DNA from: a virus
Virus record (IMG/VR): IMGVR_UViG_3300009548_000502
Span: 1-49,882 of that record
Length of the DNA: 49,882 nucleotides
Reading direction: 5' to 3' (one strand)
How positions within the stretch are numbered: position 1 is the first letter of the stretch; the number at the start of each line of letters is the position of its first letter. Below, in pieces: positions 43,119 to 49,882 of the stretch. The notes beneath the pieces are model-generated. The model did no database searches. It was given only the letters and a program-made list of their open reading frames with translations, and had not been told where the DNA came from. The position numbers were made by a program, and so were the translations under genes.

Positions 43119-44249
43119 TTGCCTCTTAATACCCAAACCTTCACTCAAATAATCCGGAACGCGGCGGCCGCGGTCCAGGGCGCGGCTAAGGCGCTCGTTG
43201 ACTTTACGGTCGGGTCGATTATCCGGGCGATAATGGAAGCGAACGCGGCCGTCGTAATGTGGCTGCAGGCCCTCGTCCTCCAGGTTGCGGCCCTCACCAG
43301 GGCGGCGACGTCGAACAAGAGCGATCTCGATTCCTGGCTTGCCGATTATGGATTTACGCGGCTCCCGGCAGCCTACGCCACAGGGCAGGCGACTTTTTCC
43401 AGGTTTACCCCTACTCAGCAGGCGGTCGTGCCCGTCGGCGCCCAGGTCCAAACAAGCGATGGCACTCAGCAGTATGCCGTCACTCTCGATACGACCAATC
43501 CCGCCTACAGCGCGGGCCTGAACGGTTATGTAATCGTGGGCGGAAATTCAAGCGTAACCGTTACAGTGAAGGCCGTCAACGCAGGCAGCCAGGGCAACGC
43601 CACTGCCGGGGCCATAAATACGCTTAGCCAGGCGATCACCTACGTCGATGCGGTGACAAATGCGAGCCCCTTCACCACGGGCGCCAACGCGGAGACCGAC
43701 GCGGCGGCGCGGGCCAGGTTCGTGGCATGGCTCAGCTCTCTTTCGAAGGCAACTTTGGCCGCTATCCAGTATGCGATCCAAAGCCTCGGAAACGTTGTGA
43801 GCTATACCGTTACGGCCAACCAGGCGTACAACGGCGCCACGCAGATGGGCTATTTTTATGTCGTGGCCGATGACGGAAGCGGCAGCCCGCCATCCGACTT
43901 TTTAAATGCCGTTTATTCGGCGGTCAATGCCGTGCGGGCATTCACCGTGGCGATTGCCGTCTTCAGCCCAAGCATCGTGACCGCAACCGTGGGAATGACC
44001 CTGACGACGGCTGCCGGACAAAATCACACGGCGATTGTGAGCACGGTCGAACTCGCGCTTCAAAATTATATCAACGGCCTGGGGATCGGGAATGCGCTCT
44101 CTTATGCCCGGCTCTCCCAGGTGGCCTATGACGCGGCGCCGGCGGGAGCGATCACGACGATCACGAATATACTTTTGAACGGCGGCACGGCCGACGTAGC
44201 CGCTACGAATCAGCAGGTCGTCCGGGCGGGCAGCATAAATGTGCTTTAG
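43119..44249 (+). CDS. Baseplate J-like wedge protein (Mu gp47-like)
   Basis: 376 residues. Start TTG at 43119 (GGAG 8 bases upstream); TTGs at 43101 and 43113 are less well placed. VDFTVGSIIRAIMEANAAVV, TSNKSDLDSWLADYGFTRLP, VVPVGAQVQTSDGTQQYAV and AETDAAARARFVAWLSSLSK match baseplate J / Mu gp47 proteins. It forms the wedge ring of the baseplate. Confidence 0.88.
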   Translation: MPLNTQTFTQIIRNAAAAVQGAAKALVDFTVGSIIRAIMEANAAVVMWLQALVLQVAALTRAATSNKSDLDSWLADYGFTRLPAAYATGQATFSRFTPTQQAVVPVGAQVQTSDGTQQYAVTLDTTNPAYSAGLNGYVIVGGNSSVTVTVKAVNAGSQGNATAGAINTLSQAITYVDAVTNASPFTTGANAETDAAARARFVAWLSSLSKATLAAIQYAIQSLGNVVSYTVTANQAYNGATQMGYFYVVADDGSGSPPSDFLNAVYSAVNAVRAFTVAIAVFSPSIVTATVGMTLTTAAGQNHTAIVSTVELALQNYINGLGIGNALSYARLSQVAYDAAPAGAITTITNILLNGGTADVAATNQQVVRAGSINVL

Positions 44250-44261
44250 GAAAAGAGCTTT

Positions 44262-44415
44262 TCACGCGAAGCCGCGAAGGCGCGAAGAAAGGCAAAAGTG
44301 GGGAAAGTGGGAAAATATCTTCTGCCGGCAGCGCGGATCTCGCCCGAGTCGAGCAAGTTTTTGCCCTTAAAGTGGGAATTTTATATTTCCCTTCGCGTCT
44401 TCGCGCCTTCGCGTG
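44262..44415. repeat. Repeat bracket, GCGAAG family
   Basis: 5' arm TCACGCGAAGCCGCGAAGGC and 3' arm CTTCGCGTCTTCGCGCCTTC then GCGTGG before GAGAAGG. The middle holds AAAGTGGGGAAAGTGGGAA. Confidence 0.85.
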
Positions 44416-44429
44416 GAGAAGGTTCTTGA

Positions 44430-45275
44430 ATGGCAATAGGCGACCAAAACGACATCAAAACCAGGCTCATAAGCTACCTGCCGCGCTCGTGGTTCGACGG
44501 CGATTCGAACCCGGTCCGCGACGCCGTGCTGTCGGGCCTGGCTGCCGGGCATTCGTTCATATATTCGCTGCTGGCCTATGTGCGCCTCCAGACCCGCATA
44601 AAGACGGCAACCGAAGGCTTCCTGGACCTGATCAGTCAGGATTTCTTCGGCGGGGCGCTCCCGAGGCAGATCAATGAGAGCGATGCGCGGTTTCTGTCGC
44701 GCATAATCGTCAATATTTTCCGCGAACGGGCCACTCGGAACGGCGTGATCGATGTCCTCGAACAACTGACCGGCCTGGCGCCAAAGATTATCGAACTCCT
44801 GAATCCGGGCGATTGCGGCGCGTACGGGGCGCCGAACAGCGGCTACGGATCGGCCGGCGCTTACGGCTCGATGCTTTTGCAGTATCAGGCTTTCGTGCAG
44901 GCGTTCAGGCCGTCCCCATCCGGTATCAAAAATGTGGCGGGATATGGATTTAGCGGGCCGTCCGATTCGGGGATTAGCGCCCTGCTTTTTAATGGCATGC
45001 CGGTTGCGCCGGCGCCGAGCGCCGGGTCCAAAACCAACGCGGATCAATCTCTTTCGCCGGCGTCGCTGCTCTTTGACGGTGCGCCGGTGCAGGACACCTA
45101 CTGGACCATCGGGGCTTATCCGCCCGCTCCGGGAGGCTATGGCGCCGGGCAGATCGAATACTGCACGCTGGATATGATCCAGGGCGCGGTTACGGACGCG
45201 GATATTTATGCGGCCATCGCGAGCGTGCTTCCTGAAGGGACAATTGCGTGGGTGAATATCAGCAACCCACCATAA
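44430..45275 (+). CDS. Tail protein (Mu gp48 / P2 gpI-like)
   Basis: 281 residues. Helical N-terminus (RLISYLPRSWFDGDSNPVRD, DAVLSGLAAGHSFIYSLLAY) and YVRLQTRIKTATEGFLDLIS resemble the gpI/gp48 tail protein family. The C-terminal half is Gly/Pro-rich and less conserved (APNSGYGSAGAYGSM). It is located between baseplate J and tail fibre genes, the usual place for this protein. Confidence 0.75.
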   Translation: MAIGDQNDIKTRLISYLPRSWFDGDSNPVRDAVLSGLAAGHSFIYSLLAYVRLQTRIKTATEGFLDLISQDFFGGALPRQINESDARFLSRIIVNIFRERATRNGVIDVLEQLTGLAPKIIELLNPGDCGAYGAPNSGYGSAGAYGSMLLQYQAFVQAFRPSPSGIKNVAGYGFSGPSDSGISALLFNGMPVAPAPSAGSKTNADQSLSPASLLFDGAPVQDTYWTIGAYPPAPGGYGAGQIEYCTLDMIQGAVTDADIYAAIASVLPEGTIAWVNISNPP

Positions 45276-45289
45276 ACGGATTGAGGAAT

Positions 45290-45391
45290 TGAAGAATTGA
45301 GGAATTGAGGAATTGGCTAAAACTAATTGAAGAATTGAAAAGCAATTGAGCTCTTAATTCCTAAATTCCCAAATTCCTGAATTCCTAAATT
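45290..45391. repeat. Repeat bracket, AATTGAGG family
   Basis: Several 5' units (AATTGAGGAATTGAGGAATTG) and 3' units CCTAAATTCCCAAATTCCTG then AATTCCTAAATT, immediately followed by GGAG and the tail fibre ATG. Confidence 0.8.
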
Positions 45392-45400
45392 GGAGTCTTT

Positions 45401-46729
45401 ATGGACAGACAAATCGTATATTCAGGGCAAATTCCTCTTTCGACCGATCTTTTAAGCGCCGAAAAAAACGCATACCTGGCCCTGCTGAAACTGGCGGCCG
45501 GGGTCCTGGGGACGAATACACTCATCAACGGCCTTTCATGCGTCCCGACGAATCCGGCGAGCGATTCCGTGATTGTCAATCCCGGCGAGGTTTATTCGCT
45601 CCAGACGCTGGACGCCAATGCCTATTCGGACCTCGGGACCGATTCCCGGTCAGTCCTGAAGCAGGGGATCATCACGAGCCAAACGACGCTGAACCTGGCG
45701 CAGCCGGCGACTATCGGCTACAGTGTGAATTACCTGATCGAGGTTGCGTTTTCTGAAACCGATGCCGGATCGACTATTTTGCCCTATTACAACAGCGGCA
45801 ATCCTGCGCAGCCATACAGCGGGCCGGGCGGAACAGGGGCATTCCAAAATACGGTCAGGCAGGATACTATCATCATCCAGGCCAAAGCCGGGATTGCGGC
45901 GCCTACCAATAGCCAGGCGACGCCCACGGTCGACGTGGGCTTCATCGGGTTATTTGTGGTCCAGGTGGATTATGGGCAGACTGCTATTGGCAGCAATCAT
46001 ATCACCCATGTATCCGGGGCCCCCTTCATCAGCGAAACCCTTACCCAGAAGATCAGCGAGGCGACAGCAGACCTCCGCTATGCGCAGCCGATCAACGTGC
46101 AAAACGGCTCATACGTCTATGGCGCGGATACCGGATCGGCCAATGCTTATGCGGTAACCTATACGCCGGCCATCAGCGCGCCCAGTGACGGGATGGTGCT
46201 CATTTTCACACCGGCCCATTCCAGTACCGGCCCTTCAACTCTTAACGGGGCGCCGATCTATGGGCTGGCCGGAGCGTCTCTCCAGGGCGGGGAAATCTTT
46301 GCCGGAGGCCGGGCTCAGGTTAAATGGAATTCATCGCTTGGAGTTTGGATTTTACTGAATTGCGAAGGCGGCCCGCTCCAGGTTGCAGATGCTACCGCGA
46401 GCAAGCATGCCCTGAACCGTGAATCCGCAGACGCCCGGTATCTCCAGTCAGTCAATTTATTCAGCAATGTATACAATGTCAGGTCCGGGCGGCAATTCGG
46501 CACTGTGTATACGAACAATACGGGCAAGCCGATGTTTGTTTCAGTAAATGCCTTATCAAATCCGTCACAGGGCGGGACACTGAATCTGTATGTAAATGGA
46601 CTCACTATAGCTTCGAGCGCCGGAGGCTTTGACGTAAATATAACCGTTTGTGGAATTGTTCCTGTGGGAGGCACTTATGAGGCCGGCACGGACTATGCGA
46701 CGCTTACGAATTGGACGGAGACATATTAA
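45401..46729 (+). CDS. Tail fibre protein, copy 1
   Basis: 442 residues. The first ~220 residues are closely similar to the next gene (VYSGQIPLSTDLLSAEKNAY versus IYPGQVPLETDLLNVNKMAY, and the conserved NYLIEVAF, PYSGPGGTG, SGAPFISETLTQK). This would attach to the baseplate. The C-terminal half (VTYTPAISAPSDGMVLIFTP, GRAQVKWNSSLGVWILL) is a fibre and knob region and is different. It binds the host receptor. Confidence 0.85.
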   Translation: MDRQIVYSGQIPLSTDLLSAEKNAYLALLKLAAGVLGTNTLINGLSCVPTNPASDSVIVNPGEVYSLQTLDANAYSDLGTDSRSVLKQGIITSQTTLNLAQPATIGYSVNYLIEVAFSETDAGSTILPYYNSGNPAQPYSGPGGTGAFQNTVRQDTIIIQAKAGIAAPTNSQATPTVDVGFIGLFVVQVDYGQTAIGSNHITHVSGAPFISETLTQKISEATADLRYAQPINVQNGSYVYGADTGSANAYAVTYTPAISAPSDGMVLIFTPAHSSTGPSTLNGAPIYGLAGASLQGGEIFAGGRAQVKWNSSLGVWILLNCEGGPLQVADATASKHALNRESADARYLQSVNLFSNVYNVRSGRQFGTVYTNNTGKPMFVSVNALSNPSQGGTLNLYVNGLTIASSAGGFDVNITVCGIVPVGGTYEAGTDYATLTNWTETY

Positions 46730-46744
46730 AACCATTATAGGCAT

Positions 46745-46775
46745 TTTCTCTGTGATCTCTGTGCCTCTGTGGTGA
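46745..46775 (+). repeat. 3' arm of repeat family A
   Basis: CTCTGTGATCTCTGTGCCTC then TGTGGTG after fibre copy 1, immediately followed by AAAGG and the ATG of copy 2. No 5' arm precedes it. Confidence 0.8.
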
Positions 46776-46786
46776 AAGGCTGAAAC

Positions 46787-48421
46787 ATGGATCGTAAAAT
46801 CATATATCCAGGACAGGTCCCGCTCGAAACCGACCTGCTCAACGTTAATAAGATGGCCTACCTGGCGCTGGCGAAGCTCGTAGGCGCCGTGCTCGGGCCG
46901 GGGCCGCTTGTAAACGGTCTTGCCTGCACGCCCACAAGCCCCGCGAGCATGTCGGTCCTGATCGGCGCGGGCGAAATCTACGCGCAGGAAGTAACGGACC
47001 AGAATGCCTATTCCAGCCTGGGGACCGATTCCACGAGTATCGTCAAGCAGGGCATTCTCGCCAGTCCGGTACAGCTCACCTTTATTGCTCCGGTCACCAA
47101 CGGATATTCGATTAATTATCTGATCGAGGTCGCATTTGAGGAGCAGGACATCAACCCGATTGTCCTGAGCTATTATAATGCCGCCAATCCTCAGCAGGCG
47201 TACAGCGGCCCGGGCGGGTCCGGGACGGCGCAAAACACCATGAGGCAGGATACGGTCGCGATCCAGGTCAAGGACGGGACTCCGGCGCCGACCGGATCTC
47301 AAACGACCCCCGCTGCGGACTCCGGATATATCGCCCTCTATGTCGTAACCGTTGCGTACGGGCAGTCGACGATCACTGCCGCCAGTATCTCAGCGGTCTC
47401 CGGGGCGCCTTTCATCGGCGGAACTCTTACGCAAAAAGCCAGCGGCACGATGCCGATTCGAGGCTTTGTCAATCTTTTGGTCAACGGGACCCTCGATATT
47501 TGGCCGACGGGAACCGGCCCAATGACGGTCACACAATCCGGCGCTTATACCGCCGAAGGCTGGATCGTTACCCCAACCGGGGCAAGCTGTACGGTTCAAC
47601 AGGCGCAGGGGAGGACCAATGGCCTGACGTTGAACAGTTTGCAATTGACAGGCGCCTCCGGCGTCACAGATATTCAGTGCGCGCAACTAATCGAAAGCTA
47701 TGCGGCCCAACAAATGGCCGGCCAGACTGTTACCGTTCAGGCGCAGATTTTCAACGGCACCGGAGGCCCCATCACCCCCACCCTCACAACATGGATGGCC
47801 AGATTGCAAGATAACTGGGGGTATAGTCCCTTCACCGATCTTAATACAACGAGTTTGCAATCCTGCCCAAATAACGCGTGGACGCAAATAGCCTATACAT
47901 TTACGGCTTCAAGTTATGCCGGGACCGGCTATGGGCTTGTTTTCGACTTTGGAAATAATTTTAGCAACTCAGGCCGGTACGTTCGGATTGGCGAGGTTGA
48001 AATTCGAGTGACACCAGGTGTCACGACCGGCCTTAACAGCAGCCCGCCCGTGCCCGAGATGCGGCCGATTGACGTCGAATTGGCGCGCTGCCAGCGGTAT
48101 TTTCAGAGCAGCTATGATTTCGGCGTTGCTCCGGGCACGATTACTTCAGCAGGCGCCCCTTCGCACGTTGTGGAAAATACTTTTTTCTATGCAGCCATTC
48201 CGATCACTATTCCAGTAAAAATGAGGATCGGTCCTACGATTACTCTTTACAGCCCCGGAACAGGGGCGAGCGGCAAGATATATAATAATAATACAGCCAC
48301 CGATATAGCTTCAGGTATTTATTTTACCGGTGAGTCGGGTTTCTTGCCCTTCGTAAATAATGTGTCCGTCTCAACCGGGCAATCTGTCAGTGTGCATTAT
48401 ACTGCTTCGGCGCGGCTTTAA
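46787..48421 (+). CDS. Tail fibre protein, copy 2
   Basis: 544 residues. It shares ~220 N-terminal residues with copy 1 and then diverges. The C-terminal half starts NLLVNGTLDIWPTGTGPMTV and ends MRPIDVELARCQRYFQSSYD, a pattern common at the ends of phage fibre or carbohydrate-binding modules. Together with copy 1 it may broaden host range. No invertase gene (Gin-like) or inverted repeats that would switch the fibres were found. Confidence 0.82.
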   Translation: MDRKIIYPGQVPLETDLLNVNKMAYLALAKLVGAVLGPGPLVNGLACTPTSPASMSVLIGAGEIYAQEVTDQNAYSSLGTDSTSIVKQGILASPVQLTFIAPVTNGYSINYLIEVAFEEQDINPIVLSYYNAANPQQAYSGPGGSGTAQNTMRQDTVAIQVKDGTPAPTGSQTTPAADSGYIALYVVTVAYGQSTITAASISAVSGAPFIGGTLTQKASGTMPIRGFVNLLVNGTLDIWPTGTGPMTVTQSGAYTAEGWIVTPTGASCTVQQAQGRTNGLTLNSLQLTGASGVTDIQCAQLIESYAAQQMAGQTVTVQAQIFNGTGGPITPTLTTWMARLQDNWGYSPFTDLNTTSLQSCPNNAWTQIAYTFTASSYAGTGYGLVFDFGNNFSNSGRYVRIGEVEIRVTPGVTTGLNSSPPVPEMRPIDVELARCQRYFQSSYDFGVAPGTITSAGAPSHVVENTFFYAAIPITIPVKMRIGPTITLYSPGTGASGKIYNNNTATDIASGIYFTGESGFLPFVNNVSVSTGQSVSVHYTASARL

Positions 48422-48431
48422 GGAGTAATCA

Positions 48432-48932
48432 ATGGGCGCATATCAATTAACTGGTGGCAGCTTGATCGTCCGCGAAAGTGATGGAGCATTTATCCCGGCC
48501 GATCCGCGCAATGCCGATTATCGCACTTATTTGCAATGGGTGGCCGCAGGTAATGTCCCCGATCCTCCTCCGGCTCCAGCTCCGGCGCAAGTTGGGCAGG
48601 CGGCCTATAATGCCGCTATCGCGGCTGGCTGCCAGATCGTGTCGACAGGGACGCCGGCGCTCAATGGGACGTATGCGCTCGATGACGCGAGTCTCCTGAA
48701 GCTGGTCGGCGAACAGAATTATATCCAGCTTAAATCGACATTTACAAACGGTCAGGCTACGCGGGCCTGGCTGGATGCCGCAGGGGCGCCGCACATATTC
48801 CCGTCGACGTCAGCTTTTACCAGTTTCGCCGAGGCCCTGGGCGCATATATCGATGCATTGCAAACCGCCCTGGCGGCGGCATTGGCGGGCGGGGCATGGA
48901 TAGCGCCGGCTCAGCCGGTGGCGATTCCATAG
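48432..48932 (+). CDS. Tail fibre assembly or fibre-tip protein
   Basis: 166 residues. Residues 1-60 (LTGGSLIVRESDGAFIPADP, NADYRTYLQWVAAGNVPDPP) match the start of tail fibre assembly / DUF4376-type proteins. The middle is Ala/Pro-rich, and the C-terminal 90 residues end in FAEALGAYIDALQTALAAAL. AGGAG precedes the ATG. It lies directly after fibre copy 2. It acts as fibre chaperone or tip. Confidence 0.72.
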   Translation: MGAYQLTGGSLIVRESDGAFIPADPRNADYRTYLQWVAAGNVPDPPPAPAPAQVGQAAYNAAIAAGCQIVSTGTPALNGTYALDDASLLKLVGEQNYIQLKSTFTNGQATRAWLDAAGAPHIFPSTSAFTSFAEALGAYIDALQTALAAALAGGAWIAPAQPVAIP

Positions 48933-48949
48933 CCCAGATTATTGTATTT

Positions 48950-49010
48950 GGCCCCGCTTCGGTGGGGCCTGCTCGAATAAAGGAGCAGGCGGGGAGGCTG
49001 CAACCTCCCC
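48950..49010 (+). promoter_or_regulatory. Hairpin chain upstream of the methylase
   Basis: Three stems in a row: GGCCCCGC-TTCG-GTGGGGCC (48950-48969, UUCG tetraloop), GCCTGCTC-N8-GAGCAGGC (48967-48990, overlaps the first so only one can form) and GGGGAGG-CTGCAA-CCTCCCC (48991-49010). No T-run follows. The third resembles repeat B's first stem. Could be a regulatory leader or a partial B repeat. Confidence 0.55.
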
Positions 49011-49117
49011 ACCGACCCGCAGATTGCGCTGCGGATCACAGCCGAAACTGCTGCCCCTACCCACGTGGGCAACGAGGAGGGTAGCAGACCAGGCATTTAC
49101 TTGTAAAGGTGATCCGG

Positions 49118-49882
49118 ATGAAAAGCCCATTGTGTTGGATGGGAGGAAAGAGTCGGTTAGCTCAAAAAATCATAGCTTTAATCCCGAAACACCGGGCATA
49201 TGCAGAAGTTTTCGCTGGAGGAGCTTGGGTTTTCTTCGCTAAATCCGAATCTGAATTTGAGTCTATCAATGATCTTAATTCTGACCTGGTGGTTTTCTAT
49301 AGAGTGCTTCAGAATCATCTGGAGGAATTTTGCCGGCAGTTTAAATATCTGCTCTCATCGAGGGAATGGTTCAATGATTGGAATCGACAACTGGCAGCCG
49401 GGGGCTTGACTGATATCCAACAGAGCGCCCGGTTTTATTATCTCCAGCGCCATTCATTTGCCGCCGATATGATCGGCCGTTCTTTCGGGCGCAGCACGCA
49501 CAAGGCGCCGCGAATCAACCTCCTCCGCATGGAGGAAGAACTGTCAGCGATCCATCTGCGCATGTCACAGGTCACAATCGAGAACCTGCCCTGGCAGGAA
49601 TATGTTAAACGCTATGATTCGCCGACCACCTTCTTTTACGTCGATCCGCCTTATTATGGCTTCGAATCTATATATGGTAAAGGGATGTTCTCTCGTGACG
49701 ATTTCGGCCTCATGGCCGAACAATTGGGAGCTATCAAGGGTAAATTTTTGATGAGCATTAATGATGTCGCAGCGATCCGGGAACTGTTCGGGTCCTTCCG
49801 TATCCGCGAAGTCCAGACGACCTATTGCAGCCGCAAAGTGGCCAATACGGCAGTCCAGGAGTTGCTGATTGGTAATTACTAA
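49118..49882 (+). CDS. DNA adenine-N6 methyltransferase, D12 (Dam-like) class
   Basis: 254 residues. Motif X/I at the start: CWMGGKSRL and AEVFAGGAWVFF (29-40), an SAM-binding variant of FxGxG. The catalytic motif IV is DPPY at 176-179 (FFYVDPPYYG). The length and D12 layout match Dam-type phage methylases. ATG at 49118 with AAGGTGA upstream; GTG at 49109 is the alternative. It would methylate adenine in phage DNA, giving protection against host restriction. It is the last gene of the window, and the stop TAA is at its edge. Mu places mom/com here; only a methylase is present, with com far upstream. Confidence 0.9.
   Translation: MKSPLCWMGGKSRLAQKIIALIPKHRAYAEVFAGGAWVFFAKSESEFESINDLNSDLVVFYRVLQNHLEEFCRQFKYLLSSREWFNDWNRQLAAGGLTDIQQSARFYYLQRHSFAADMIGRSFGRSTHKAPRINLLRMEEELSAIHLRMSQVTIENLPWQEYVKRYDSPTTFFYVDPPYYGFESIYGKGMFSRDDFGLMAEQLGAIKGKFLMSINDVAAIRELFGSFRIREVQTTYCSRKVANTAVQELLIGNY

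Noticed and set aside
2103-46775. CRISPR array
   Set aside because: Short repeats are frequent, but they are not regularly spaced direct repeats with unique spacers, and no cas gene is present.
45401-48932. Invertible tail-fibre segment (Gin/gix type)
   Set aside because: Both fibre genes and the assembly gene run the same way. No recombinase gene and no inverted 26-bp crossover sites were seen.
1-49882. Integrase and att sites
   Set aside because: No tyrosine or serine integrase was found. The transposase/ATPase pair explains integration. The phage ends are outside the window, so no terminal TG/CA could be examined.
1-49882. tRNA or rRNA genes
   Set aside because: No cloverleaf-like sequence with the conserved TTC-A/G arm, and no rRNA-like segment, was noticed. 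A covariance-model scan would be needed to exclude small RNAs.

Overview
The window is a nearly complete transposable (Mu-like) prophage of a Gram-negative bacterium. It starts at the stop codon of a leftward phage repressor and ends at the stop codon of a DNA adenine methylase, so the phage ends and host flanks lie outside. Mu-type hallmarks are an rve-family DDE transposase, an ExeA/MuB-like AAA ATPase, GemA (Mu gp16) and Com. The head genes (terminase, portal, protease-scaffold, capsid) are not obviously Mu-like, and the tail is contractile (sheath, tube, tape measure, hub, spike, wedge proteins). The host is probably an environmental Desulfobacterota-like (deltaproteobacterial) or similar lineage. 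This is an inference from the moderately high GC, the 'GLRRNDG'-type palindromes and the CACCACGAAGG-type intergenic repeats; sequence alone cannot settle it.

Layout: 1-5163 repressor, early regulators and transposase; 5321-8206 ATPase and a DNA-binding protein; 8210-11919 an accessory block with a secreted PLD-type nuclease, ThyX and many small Cys-rich proteins; 11992-15599 replication/regulatory genes, endolysin, GemA and Com, closed by a strong intrinsic terminator at 15757-15797; 15852-18770 lysis/envelope genes including a PLA2-like protein; 18901-30981 packaging and head; 31111-32999 head-tail joining; 33089-48932 tail, baseplate and two tandem tail fibres; 49118-49882 DNA methylase. 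All genes except the repressor run rightward. No Mor/C activator, Mom, Gin-type invertase or integrase was recognised.

The most unusual aspect is a dense, ordered set of short repeats. Almost every late intergenic gap begins just after the stop codon with one arm of a repeat and ends just before the next ribosome binding site with the approximately complementary arm. At least four sequence families do this job. Some pairs are nested inside each other. A separate ~86-bp MITE-like element (called C here) occurs seven times, three of them inside other repeats. Several proteins carry the repeats in frame as linkers or C-terminal tails. A canonical -1 frameshift heptamer (A_AAA_AAC) at 35972-35978 joins the two tail-assembly-chaperone reading frames.
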